A stretch of DNA of 64,000 bases from Hyposmocoma kahamanoa (taxonomy: Eukaryota; Arthropoda; Insecta; Lepidoptera; Cosmopterigidae). Made by a program: the position numbers and the translations under genes. The notes beneath the pieces are model-generated. The model made no database searches. It saw only the letters and a program-made list of their open reading frames with translations, and was not told the DNA's origin. The DNA lies in assembly GCF_003589595.1 (NCBI RefSeq), contig NW_020653855.1, positions 8,171,137 through 8,235,136 on the forward strand, given 5' to 3'. The stretch's first letter is position 1; each line of letters starts with the position of its first letter. Below, one piece after another: positions 53,286-64,000 of this stretch.

Positions 53286-54817
53286 TTAGTGTGAAATTGG
53301 CGCTGGCTGCACCGACTGAACTCTACGACCTCGGCGACGACCCCATGGCCCAGCGGTTAGCATGGGAAGGTATGGGTATGGTGTAACTATCTAGTGTCCA
53401 CAACGCGCGCCATCCGAGCTTCGCCGCCCCAAGTCTGCTAATTTTAAATCACCTCAGTTGTGTGTCGACAAAGTGCCAATGGCAGAGGGAACGTTAAGTT
53501 TACGTTATACTACGTATTACGTAATACGTTTGGTTTTCTGCAAACAGTTAAGAGTACACAGCTAGCCATAGGACTGAAAGGGTTGTAACCCTAACTAGCC
53601 GTGAACAGGTTCACGGCAATGAAATGGGAAACTTCCGGTCCACAAAATTTATTAAAGAAGTAAAGTTTAAAGAAAGACTGTAACAATATAAAGGTAAATG
53701 TAAAAAAACAGGTATAACAGTATAAAACACTCCCTACACTTTATTATTAAGGCAATTACCCCTAAATGGGCCGAGAAACTGAATTACAGAAATAGATACA
53801 TGAAGGGTGTAGACTTATAAATTATTACACATGATTAGCTTATTAACAGCTCTGACTGTTGTGGCGGTCGAGCTGGGAGTGACCGTGGTACGAAAACAAA
53901 ATGTGAAAGTAAAGGAAGATGGAACAATTCAAATTTAAAATTTAAATACAAGTAAAATAAAAAAAAAATGATAAGATACAAGAGGTGAGAGGCGATACAA
54001 AGAGATGAGATGACGGTGTAAGGTCACACCGTCACAGGACTAGTAAGAAAAAGATAAAGAAAACTTTACTGTGTTCGCCAAGACACACTTGAATGAGCTT
54101 AAAAACTATCATATAACACTATAAACTTAAAACTATAACATAATACAATAAATAGACAAAGAAAAGTAATTTGCACACGAATGCAATTTATTTTTGATAA
54201 TTTCACATCACAATAAACAATAATAATACGAGTGATTTAAAAGTAAATGAGTGTCACGGGTAGGCAATCCTACCTATAGCGCTGGTTTTCAGCAAGCCCG
54301 ATATGAGTACATACATACATACATACATGACGTGTGTGTAATAGTATAATACATATATATAACGTGTGCATGTGTGATAGTTGACATGTGCTAAAATAAT
54401 TACACTAAATATATAATCTAGGTAAATAAAACAGCATAAGTGTAAACTAATTAAACTACTTTATTTGTAGATATTGACACATGTTGCAAGTATTCAATTG
54501 CGATTGCAGTTTTTTGGTATTCTGCTCTTCAATGGCATTTGAAGGTGTAATTTGGAGACTAAATTATTGATTAAACGAGGTAAAAATTGAGATACCTATG
54601 CATAGTAATTTCCAAGGTAGTTTTAGTAAGGCCACATCGATAGTTAATGATTGAATGAACTGACGCTTCATTGGAGGGTTTTTTAAGCCCTAAGGGGGTA
54701 TGGCGAGCCCATCTAACGTAATGGAACAGCATCTGTCACACTAAAACTATTCATATGTAATTAAGTAAAGTTTAATCGTAAACAATATAAGCTAGTAAAA
54801 CGTAAATCTAGTTTTTT
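53286..54817. other. Intergenic region, no gene recognised
   Basis: Contains a tRNA-like word GACCCCATGGCCCAGCGGTT near 53340 and a short hairpin AGCCGTGAACAGGTTCACGGC at 53597. Otherwise no coding or repeat assignment. Confidence 0.45.
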
Positions 54818-55230
54818 AACCGACTTCAAAAAAGGAGGAGGTTCTCAATTTTTTTTATACAAACTTCGGTATTTGTGAAGCGATTGTCAAGATTCTTTTT
54901 TTTGTTGGAAAGAAGTTACCTCCATAGTGGTCCCATTTCATTTTGACGAAAATCATCGTCCACTAAGGGTGGCTGATTACGCATGAATATTCATTTTTAT
55001 AAATAGCGCCTAGCTTTTATTTAAGAAGCAATTATTTTAATGGTTGGTTTTGCTATTAACCAATTCAAGGCGTTTTTCTCTCTCAATATACTTTGAGTAG
55101 TGAGAACCGATTTTTAATATATCCTGTGTCAAGTCCTGTATGGTGGCGAACTAGGGGATATTTCAATAAAACTTGGCAAATAGATGTAATTCCACGTACT
55201 TTTGAGGTCGGTTTTTTAGTACTCTGTACT
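54818..55230 (+). mobile_element. MITE-D copy 14, near full length
   Basis: AACCGACTTCAAAAAAGGAG at the left, TTTTGAGGTCGGTTTTTTAG at the right. Confidence 0.9.
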
Positions 55231-55553
55231 ATCCGTCGATTCTTCGACATTTTGAGTCTATGGCTAGAAAAAGGTTTAGAAACCTTGCTCTATTGAGACT
55301 CAACCCCTTTATTTCCTATATCTATGGACTCAACTAGACCATTGCCATTACAACTAGATTTTAATAGAATAACAAAATATTGTTATAATCGCAATATGAT
55401 TTCTGCGGAGTCTTAATGGAATTACAATGATCAGAGGTTTCTAAACAAATTAGCAGACTTGTGACTCTGTTCTCAAACTGTTATTTGTAACTATACGAGT
55501 GGTTACAGGGTGCCATTTGGAAATGCAAACGCGCGTTCGTGAATTCAGATTTA

Positions 55554-56100
55554 TAGTCGTCACCAAATAAGAGGCCAAATTTGACAGCCAAAGAAGGCGA
55601 TGTTATGTAACTTTGAATGCGATCAACGAAACAATAAACAAAAAAATACTATAACTCAATTATGCTAAATAATTGAGTTTAAAAAAATACGTAAATTTTA
55701 TTTATGACAAAACATATTTGAAGTACGGTTTTTGTACGAATTCGAAAATAAAATGCAATTTTGAGTTACTCCAAAACGAAAACAGTTAGTAGTTCAGGCA
55801 ATTTTTTTCAAAATTATTAGTGTTGTAAGTAATTAATCGTCGAATTTCACCTAGTCACTTCGATTTCTCGGAAAAAATATTTTAAAAAAATTATTAGAAA
55901 AAATTATGAACATTATTTGAGATGGTTTGTTGTTGACATTGACAACTTGTAACTTATTGCCAGCCGAATAATTGAAAATTTGTGAAATCCCAAGGATTTC
56001 ACAAATTTTCAATTACTTCATGGTAATTTAATCTTTTTATGTATTTGTTTTATCGATGAACATGCTTATTTACACTAAATTCTATCCATTTATGAATATT
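55554..56100. mobile_element. TIR element H, copy 2, truncated
   Basis: Begins TAGTCGTCACCAAATAAGAG and follows 47798 through GAATTTCACCTAGTCACTTC to TCGATGAACATGCTTATTTA. The right end is missing. Carries a hairpin insertion at 55970. Confidence 0.78.
55970..56014. repeat. Perfect 21-bp hairpin in element H copy 2
   Basis: AATTGAAAATTTGTGAAATC plus C, loop CAA, exact complement, extendable by one base pair. Confidence 0.9.
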
Positions 56101-56355
56101 ATAGAAACAAATTTAAAATAATTGGTTCGCGACGGTGCGCGGGGTGCGGAATCACGCTTGCGATGGCGAAGACGCAAATCTGCGTCAACGCGCGGCTTAA
56201 TCTGCGCGGGGGCAGTGGTCTAGCGGTCTTTGACAAGAATGGTTAATAATACAGAAATCCATCAGGACTCTGTAGTTATACTGTCTATGTGGTTTTCGTT
56301 TACTCAAATAAAAAGACACTAAAGATAACATTCAACTTCATTATAGAGATTTAAG

Positions 56356-56802
56356 AATGAGCAGAGGAAAAATTCCTAATCTTCGATTTGATTTCAGAGG
56401 GGTATATCCACTTTAAAGTAAAAATAAAATGTTCTATGAGTAACTACACGATATATTCAAGCATAGACATTAATCAGAAACATAAAACAATAAAGTTTCC
56501 TCGATAGATAAAAATCACGAAATGACCTCTAATTTTCACATTTTTTTTTATATTTATCCTCGAAATGCTACAGGTTATTAGGTCAAAAATTAGATAATTA
56601 ATTATATTTATGCACGATCGACAACTGTCACTACGGTTTTTTTTAATCCCTTTAGTTTTAGAGTTATTCCGCTAAAACGAATTTGGTACTTTTAATGCGC
56701 AAAATTCAACATCTATCGCATATCACGTGAACTTCAGGCATATATTTGTTTCACAAATTTGAGCGGAGCCAATGTCAAAACTTTTTTGGCATGAGGGCTC
56801 TA
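56356..56802 (+). repeat. Family P repeat, copy 2
   Basis: Near-identical to 37248-37692, same strand, with a few substitutions and small deletions. Confidence 0.88.
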
Positions 56803-57299
56803 ATTTTTCAACTACACACGCATGTCATCTGAATGCTTTAATTATTTCTTAGAGGATGGAAAAAAATATTTGTTAGGCAAAATCCGAATGACAGTTACTG
56901 GAACAGACATAAATTGATTGAAAATCTGTCATACCCTGCGGTTCACCGGGGCCTTCCGCGCGGGGTCAGTATGTTCGACGGCGCGTGTTTTCCATACAAA
57001 CTACTTCAGTACAACGTTAAAAAACGCAGCTCCACAATCCGTCGCGGGGCGCGGTGCAGTGTTGAAATCGCCTGCATTGCATCGCGTTTTTATCGCTGCT
57101 AAAACTCTCGGTGTGTAACCGCTGTACAGTGTAAATTAAGCAACAAAGTTCTAATACCCTGCCATAATTTAATTACGTACAACTTGACACAGATTTTTCG
57201 TTCCAGTGACAGAGTAAGAAATAAGTTAACTTACTTATCTAATATACACAAGTTATGTTAATTGTCATCACTTGATCTGATTATTTATATTTATTACAT

Positions 57300-57570
57300 T
57301 TTTTTTTTATAATATCAAGCGACGGGACAAACAAGTCTTGCGCCTGATAAGCTACACGCCTGTCCATAACAGTTGCAGTGCCACTCAGAGCTTTATATCA
57401 CAAAGATCTGAAACATAAGTTGACAAGTCCCAAATGCCTGTAATAGCACTCTTACCGTTCAAAACCGGAACACAGTAATGCTGACATTACTACTTGGCGG
57501 CAGAAATAAATAAGGTGGCAGTAATTCCCAGGACAAACTCTTTCACAAGGCGCTCTACTGCTACTAGATG
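57300..57570 (-). repeat. Family C repeat, nearly complete
   Basis: TTTTTTATAATATCAAGCGA, AACAGTTGCAGTGCCACTCA, CTTGGCGGCAGAAATAAATA, GGCGCTCTACTGCTACTAG. Confidence 0.83.
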
Positions 57571-57790
57571 ATTAATAATACAAAGATTGAACACATAGAA
57601 AAACTTTTTCGACCCGATGCGGATGGGATTTGAACCTACGACCTGCTACGTCTACTGCACGGCAGTATTGCTCTAACCAACTGAGCTACGGGTCAAGTTA
57701 TCAAGTTGTTGAAATTCTCCTGTGTTTTTGTTAAAGATCTTTGTAGTGGATTTTTCTGAATCGCCAGCGACATCTAGGGAGGTATTTTAG
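57571..57790 (-). mobile_element. SINE-B2 copy
   Basis: Minus strand: leader TACAAAGATCTTTAACAAAA, A box GTAGCTCAGTTGGTTAGAGC, B box GTAGGTTCAAATCCC, tail TTTTCTATGTGTTCAATCTT. GACCCG and CGGGTC can pair as an acceptor stem, but the anticodon arm has only a three-base loop. Confidence 0.8.
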
Positions 57791-58149
57791 AACATACACA
57801 AAAATCTCAATAATACGATTTTATATTTATTTGTTTCAGTTGAATTTTTTTATATGTTTATATTATCTGAACCAATATTATAAATGCGAAAATAACCGTT
57901 GACCGTTACGCTTTCACTTCTAAACCGTTGAACCAATTTCGATTACTGTTGGAATAGATGTAGGTAGGATCTAGGGGAAGGAGATAGACTATACTTTTTG
58001 TCACAAAAATAAATCCTAAAGGGGTTGAAATATGCGATGAAAGTTTACATGGAGAACTAATAATTTCTCAAGTAAGGTATCTGAAAATTCATATTCATGT
58101 CTTTTGTAAGAAATGACATTTGCAAACTTGAATATTTTTCATCATTCAT

Positions 58150-58240
58150 AACTGCCTCTGTGGCCGAATGGTTACCATGTTGCACTGACACGCAGAGGGC
58201 CCGGGTTCAATTCCTGGGCCGAGGGAAATATTTAAAATAT
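58150..58240 (+). mobile_element. SINE-A copy, truncated
   Basis: AACTGCCTCTGTGGCCGAAT, GGGTTCAATTCCTGGGCC, ends in ATATTTAAAATATG. Confidence 0.85.
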
Positions 58241-58265
58241 GTAAAAGCGGTATTTATATTAATAT

Positions 58266-58372
58266 AGTTTACCACCCTTAGAGGTGGAATATTTTCTTCA
58301 AATCTGAATGGGACCACAACTGAGGTACCCCCTTTTCAATAAAAAATGTATCATCGAAATCGGTTCTCAACA
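58266..58372 (-). mobile_element. MITE-D fragment (copy 15)
   Basis: TTTACCACCCTTAGAGGTGG, ACAACTGAGGTACCCCCTTT. Confidence 0.75.
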
Positions 58373-58429
58373 GGTAAACGCAAGCGCCCGGGTTTTAACC
58401 CTGCGCTTTGTTAGTAATGTAGTCGAGTA

Positions 58430-58640
58430 GCAGTAGAGCACCTCGTGAAAAACGTCCAGTTTAGTACTGCCACCTTACCTATTTCTGCCGCCAAGCAGTA
58501 ATGTGAGTATTTCTGCGTTCCAGTATTGAGGTGCTGGTGAAATTACAGGCACAAGGGACTTGTCAACTTGTGTCTCAGGGTGACGGGCGGAGTAGCAGCG
58601 ACCTTCAAATCTTTGCGATTTAAAGCTACCACCAGGCGCA
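58430..58640 (+). repeat. Family C repeat, sense
   Basis: AGCAGTAGAGCACCTCGTGA, TACCTATTTCTGCCGCCAAG, GTGTCTCAGGGTGACGGGCG. Confidence 0.82.
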
Positions 58641-59069
58641 CCACTTGTTCGCCCCACCAAAAAAGAACGCTCTATTACTGCTGTTTCGACACTGTAGCCT
58701 TTTGCGGTTGGAACCCTGGGTCCCTGGGGGGCACAGGCGAAACTTCTAGCAAGCGAGCTGTCGGATCGCCTCGTAGAAGCCTCCGGTGACCAAAAGCTTG
58801 GCAGTTATTTCCACCAAAGAATAAGTTTAACAATCCAAAGGGGAAATATTGCCAGCCTTCTGGGCACGATGCTCCAAGGTACGGCCTACGAGGTTTTCTA
58901 TTTATAAACTTTCTTACCTTTTTTATGTATCTACCTGCTACTATAATATAGTATAACAATGTATGAAAATTATGAATAAATAACTCTATACTGACTACCG
59001 CTTGGTGACAGAAATGTAAGCTGGCAGTACTTCACTAAATGAGCTTTCACTAGAAGTCAAAATCAAATA

Positions 59070-59710
59070 ATCATTTATTTCATAGGTAAAATTTTTACAC
59101 TTGAAAAGTGATTTTTTAAGCTACTGCTAGTTCACTACGCTGACCTCCCTGAGAAGAACGAGCAAGAAACTCTAGGGATTGCTCTTTTCAAATAAACTTA
59201 AATGCTATGGATTACATTTTTAAACATATTTGCGTAGAATCTAGACTAATGTTGTCTTTCCAATCGTCTTTATCTAACACGTAGTGTACAATTTTGTAAT
59301 ATGACTTTTCAATTAACGTATATTTTAAACATAGGAAATGGTATTCTTAATATATGCTCCGGAATCTTATTGTAAAAACGTATACAGTTCCCCATAAAAG
59401 AATCGTTTACCTTAGGTAACCGAAACCGTGGTACCACGAGTTTGGATTTAGTTCTAAGGTTAATATTATGGATATCTCATTTCGTAACAAAATTATGAAT
59501 ATTTTTACGGGCATATAAAATATTTGAGTAAATGTACTGTGATGTTACAGTCATGATACCAGTCTCCTTTAACATATCTCTGAGAGAAACCTGATAACCT
59601 AAACGTTACATAGAACGAATCGCTCATTTTTGCAACACAAATATTGTTTGTAATATCTGCCATTTTACCCACACGAGAATCCCATAAGACATTATGCTAT
59701 GGAAGTAACT
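59070..59710 (-). mobile_element. CR1-like LINE 3' end
   Basis: Minus strand shows [19 protein letters not shown] and RFRLPKVNDSFMG with several stops, then a 3' UTR running to AAATAAATGATTATTTGATT. Relative of 19640 and 25690, more diverged. Confidence 0.75.
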
Positions 59711-59714
59711 AAAG

Positions 59715-60185
59715 TAAATTTTTTCTGAGTGTTCGATCTTTGTATTAATAATTATAACAAAGTAGTGGAGTAATTTCACAAAAAATTATTGAATATCAAT
59801 TCAATAAAAATTTAATTAATACAGTGAATAGCGACATCTCTCGCCAGGACTGGTAGCTGTAAAGGTACTAACTGGGTGATAAATCTGTCATAGATTTCTC
59901 ATAGATAGCGCTACGACTAAAAAGTCCTTGAAAGACCAAGTACAAAGACACGACGCAAGCACATAGAAAAATTCGTGAGGTCCGTCGGTTCGTTCCGTTG
60001 CTTAGTTGGTATAGCGTCTGGCACGGTATGCAAGAGGACGTCGGTTCGAATCCGACCGGATCGAAGGAATTTTTTCTGAGTGTTTTTTCTGAGTGTTCGA
60101 TCTTTGTATTAATAATTATAACAAACTAGTGGAGTCATTTCACAAAAAATAATTGAATATCAATTCAATAAAAATTTAATTAACT
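59715..60185 (+). mobile_element. SINE-B, extra tail then full copy
   Basis: A solitary tail (CTGAGTGTTCGATCTTTGTA to ATTCAATAAAAATTTAATTA) is followed by a full unit: CGACATCTCTCGCCAGG, leader, TGGCACGGTATGCAAGAGGA, GGTTCGAATCCGACC and a second tail. Confidence 0.85.
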
Positions 60186-60799
60186 AAAGTAAACTAGTCT
60201 AACAGTAGCAAGCTCTATTTCCACTTATTCCTTCCTCTTTGCTTTGACGCATTATAATTATTAAAATTGCCTACAACGCACTATTAATTTCACAATGTGA
60301 TTAGGTTGCAAATCTTATTGCAATCTTTTATAAACGACCCCACTTGTTTCATGTACACGACCACTTAGTAAAGAGATATGATCCTTGTACACTTCGTGTT
60401 ATCCGTAATAGGCAAACATATTTCGTCCAGTCAAACTCTTGCGCACGTACCTTGCTTAACCTTTTCGTAACAGCAGCTCAGTTGCAAGCCAGCATTCGAA
60501 TAGAATACGCGCGCGTCTCAAACGAGTTCAAGTTTTAAATATACAAAAGTGTTGCAATAAGTAGAAAGTGATTTTTTAATTTTGTGTTACAAATTCGGTA
60601 AGTTAATGTGTTAATAAAGTTAATATACAACTTGAATTAATTATTTTTGGCACATTTTAAATACAAAATATAGATAATCGCCGTGTCTGCATTAAAATTT
60701 AAACGTGCCGCTGCCGGACGCGGGTTTATTCCAACTCTATTACAGTTTGAAAAATTCAAAACAGCTTAAGTTTTTAGGTAGACGGGAAGAGTATCCACA
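60186..60799. other. Spacer, no gene recognised
   Basis: AT-rich. The open frame at 60344-60538 shows no domain and no splice or conservation clue. Confidence 0.5.
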
Positions 60800-60930
60800 G
60801 AATGTAACGAACAAGTCGTGCACCTTGTGGTAAGCGACACGCCTGTCCATAACATTTGCAGTGCCACTTAGAGCTTTTAATTTCAAAGATCTTAGGGGCA
60901 CTGCCACTGCGCCATTGAAAAGTCCCATGT
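60800..60930 (-). repeat. Family C repeat, left half of an inverted pair
   Basis: ACACGCCTGTCCATAACATT, CACTGCCACTGCGCCATTGA. Confidence 0.78.
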
Positions 60931-60944
60931 GCCTGTAATTTTTA

Positions 60945-61160
60945 TAGCAATAGAGCTCCTGGTCCTGTCACCTTACCTGCTTCTGCAGCCAAGTAGTAAT
61001 TTGAGCATTACTGCATTGATGTTAAAATACAGGGCTTCTTATGGATCTTTGTCTCACGGTGACAGCGGCAGTGCAACTGTTATGGACAGGGGTCGTTTAC
61101 CACCGGACGTACGACTTGTTCGTCTAGTAACTCGGTATCATAAAAAAAGTATAAAAAGTA
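60945..61160 (+). repeat. Family C repeat, right half of an inverted pair
   Basis: AGCAATAGAGCTCCTGGTCC, TGTCTCACGGTGACAGCGGC, CGGTATCATAAAAAAAGTAT with the A-rich end. Confidence 0.8.
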
Positions 61161-61800
61161 GGTACTGGGAAACTTAAAAGCTTAACATTAATCAAAAGTT
61201 CTGTAGAATTTTTTACTTCAGTCGTTGTTTTTAAATTATCTCACAAAAATGGCGGACTTTTTGTGGTTACATTTTTTACACGATTTAGTTTTTAAGTTAC
61301 ATTGCGTTTTGTTTTGTGTCCTTATACTTTTCAAAGCTAATTGATTTTTCGCAAATGTTTAATAATGAAATTTTATTTAATGTCTAATAATTTACTTTGT
61401 TATTCATACGAAGACCGAACAACTGTTAAATCAGTGAGATATGAATTTATATAAATTAATTGCACGTAAAGCACATGTCACAAAGGACAGAGAACTCTTG
61501 CAGCCAACCCTAGCCGTGGTGTACTTAAAAATGAAGTCTGCGGAAGTAATTATTGTACAAACTTAAAATTTAATGGTGTGTATATGTATAATAAACAGAA
61601 TGTATATTACAATCTAAAAAAACTAAGCAAAATACTTGTTTATACTTATAACCCTATGTTACCAATTATCTATGTAACGATTTAGTACATATTTAAAATT
61701 GTAGATGGCGACACTTGAATTAATAAAAAAAATATAAAGGATTAAAATTTTATATCGAAAGTTTAATAAGAAGGATAAAATATAAAAAAGAAATGCAAAA
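61161..61800. other. AT-rich spacer, no gene recognised
   Basis: Nothing assigned. Confidence 0.5.
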
Positions 61801-61984
61801 TTATTGCAACAACATTTTAGGAATGTCCAATTGAAATTCGTTTACGATTATGATGATTGGGGAAAACAGTACACTGTCGTTGAAAAGATAACAAATAGAA
61901 CGTTTCTCAATTTTGATTTGTTAGTTTGCAATAAATTGCATAGATGGCGTTTCTTTGAATTTATGCGCGAAAATAGGGAACGTT

Positions 61985-62340
61985 TTTTGATCCCGCATTA
62001 ACAGCGAAAGTGTTGAATCTATCACTTTGGATTAAATATATAGTAAAACTAAGGATGTATACTGATTAGTATACGGCGTGAAAACACGATACCTAAAAAT
62101 TTTCATGATAGAAAAAAAACACAAGCTTTCCTCGAAATTTTACAAAAAAACCGCTGTATTCAATACGTACCTATTTTACATATGCCAATGTTCTTTTTTA
62201 TATCATCTGAACTAAATAGAACACGATATACATTTTTAGAACAGCTTTAGTTTCGTTTGTAAAAAAAAAAATTTTGAAATAAATCCACCGAAGCAAATTG
62301 AACCGTATTAGTACGAGAAAAAATTGTATTCCAGCTGAGG
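61985..62340 (+). repeat. Family G repeat, copy 3, uninterrupted
   Basis: ACAGCGAAAGTGTTGAATCT, GGCGTGAAAACACGATACCT, AAATAGAACACGATATACAT, GAACCGTATTAGTACGAGAA. The only copy here without an insertion. Confidence 0.8.
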
Positions 62341-63334
62341 TAGCATCCACTCACGCGATGCGCTCCTCCTACCGCAAAATGGCGGCTATTTGGTTTCGCA
62401 AATTAGAAAAGCATTCAGTTTAAATACGTGTTTTTATAAATAAAAATTATTATTCTGCATTGCTAAATAAATACCCTCCGTACTACCAACAAAAACATCT
62501 CAAATAAAATGCAGTAATGAAATTTTTGGTGTACTTGGATAAATATAACAATATTCCGTTTGAGTGGTTCTAACGTTTACCATGAAATTCCTCCTTAAAG
62601 TATAGTTTATAAACATTTATACTCAGGGTAAACTTAAAAAACGCTACTTACGGTATGTTTTCAATAAATAAACACGGCAATCACCAGCCCAAACAATAAC
62701 ACACACGATTGTCGTGACATATTTTTGAAGTTGTTTATTTTTTTAAATGACAGACCCAGGCATTAAAAACTTTATGGTTTGCTAGAGTAGTTACCAAAAT
62801 AGCAATTAATATTAGTTATTTTACCTGTTATAACTTCGATATCCGATAAATCAGTATAAAACCATCACCGGCAACTCTAGGTGTGGTATGCGTCTACGGC
62901 TGCATATATCGCGTGAGCGGGTATACACTATTGAGCTCAGACTGTGAGCTCTTTGCAATTTAATAATACGTTATTGTATATAGTATTTAGTGGCAGTAGA
63001 CCTCCTTGCGCAAGAGTTCATCTGGACGAGCTCTTGCCTTCCCTGGGAAAGTGCTGCCACACAATTGTTCCGATTAGACTTGTCAAAAGTTTCCGATCGG
63101 CCAGTTGTGGATCGCAATTATGCGCCTCGACTCGGAAAAGACGCAGTTTTCGATCGGAATCAATATAGCGGAGTTAAGAGTGCAGTTATATCTTTGTATT
63201 GGGTATGTGTACAGTTTATATTATCTGTGCTATGGCTTAGCAACAGACACTAGTTTGAGACTAGTCACAGCGAAGGAATTTTTCTTTATGTTGTTCAATC
63301 TATAAAAATCCATTTGATTGGTGTCCGTACTACA
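62341..63334. other. Spacer with a short family C piece
   Basis: AGTGGCAGTAGACCTCCTTG at 62990 is the start of family C. No gene recognised in the rest. Confidence 0.5.
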
Positions 63335-63615
63335 CATTGACTTACAAATAAATGGACGACGGGTCTAATAAACCACGAAAAAATGTCCCAAGTCAACCTA
63401 TTTAAACGTAGTGTCATGTAAAGGAATATGAAAAAGCTAAAACGTTGAATTTAAATTGTAATGTCATCGCAGTACTGTCTAATTTTGCTTGCTTCGCTGT
63501 AAGTCGAACAAACGAAGGCTAAAGCGTGAATGACGCTCTGTATACGATTTTAACGCCCTATAAGTTCGGACACTTTTTAGCGCGGACCCGACGTCCATAT
63601 AATTGTAAGTCAATG
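63335..63615 (-). mobile_element. MITE-A copy 8 (long class, 281 bp)
   Basis: 13-bp TIRs intact, exact duplications GTACTACA at 63327-63334 and 63616-63623. Confidence 0.95.
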
Positions 63616-63794
63616 GTACTACAGCATTAAACATAGCCACAGGTAAACAATCCAAAGTCAAAGTCAGCTAGCTAGACTGAAAATCAGCAATGCTGAGTCT
63701 TTAACCTTTTTGTCCACATCACTCAATTGCTTTGTTCTCTATTCATTTTTTAATTATTGTGTTCCTTATGTGTGTGTATGTTTTTATTTAAAGT

Positions 63795-63925
63795 TAAGTA
63801 ATCTTTATATCATAGGTAAGCAAATGAGACTTGAAATCGTCATACTGATTAAACTCTAAATTCGTAAATATACATTCTTTGTAAATATACATTTATCATT
63901 ACAATATTTAATTTAAACATCCTAG
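63795..63925 (-). mobile_element. CR1-like LINE 3' UTR fragment
   Basis: AGTAATCTTTATATCATAGG and GACTTGAAATCGTCATACTG match the 3' UTR at 25715, with internal deletions. Confidence 0.65.
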
Positions 63926-63928
63926 CTT

Positions 63929-64000
63929 AGAATAATAACGCATAGAAACCTAGTCCGCACACGCTAAGTGAGGCAAATTGAAGCGCGCCCAATGGGCCTA
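63929..64000 (+). mobile_element. MITE-B, left end, runs off the window
   Basis: CTTAGAATAATAACGCATAG followed by AAACCTAGTCCGCACACGCT as in the complete copy at 14862. Confidence 0.85.

Noticed and set aside
53338..53375. Possible tRNA gene at GACCCCATGGCCCAGCGGTT
   Set aside because: No B box at the right distance and no cloverleaf. Perhaps a SINE remnant related to 10236.
60344..60538. A 64-codon plus-strand frame with moderate complexity
   Set aside because: No domain, no polyadenylation or splice support.
1..64000. CRISPR arrays, operons, bacterial transfer
   Set aside because: No regularly spaced direct repeats with unique spacers. Genes are spliced and the repeats are those of an insect genome.

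Overview
The window is a repeat-saturated stretch of an insect nuclear genome, almost certainly a butterfly or moth. Evidence: AT-rich intergenic DNA, spliced genes with short exons and kilobase introns, tRNA-derived SINEs, R1-clade and CR1/Jockey-like LINE tails, Penelope-like elements, and short dispersed repeats of types I know from Lepidoptera. There is no bacterial or phage architecture and no CRISPR array. One 400-base assembly gap (N) lies at 31968-32367.

Two conserved protein genes can be read exon by exon. Ufc1 (24013-30517, minus strand, 4 coding exons, 169 codons) encodes the UFM1-conjugating E2 enzyme, with its catalytic Cys at residue 116. A BORCS5 (Loh12cr1, BORC complex) orthologue (32705-41563, plus strand, six visible coding exons, start exon not found) lies head-to-head with it. 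UFC1 acts in the cytosol and at ER ribosomes. BORCS5 acts on the lysosome surface. Nothing in the sequence ties their functions together beyond adjacency. A third likely gene is represented only by a terminal exon (49153-49535, plus) whose family I do not recognise.

Layout: 1-2260, 3' part of an R1-clade LINE with one frameshift. 2306-3817, G-rich and C-rich minisatellites, an AATTG-rich block and a GCGTGC microsatellite. 3818-23990, a mosaic of SINEs, TIR elements and dead LINEs with no host gene. 24013-41563, the two genes, with transposons filling their introns and touching both 3' ends. 41600-64000, more transposons, including a 1.1 kb foldback element with 9-bp target duplications, a DD41D-like mariner relic, nested TIR elements and the orphan exon.

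The clearest mobile-element result is a TIR family (here MITE-A). It has eight copies with both ends present plus one end at the gap, TIR CATTGACTTACAA, two length classes (228 and 278-286 bp), and 8-bp target duplications at all eight (seven exact, one with a single mismatch). The most unusual structure is a repeat family (SINE-B/B2) in which the leader and tail are shared but the central tRNA-like cassette differs between copies. Family letters (A, B, C, D and so on) are labels made for this window, not database names.
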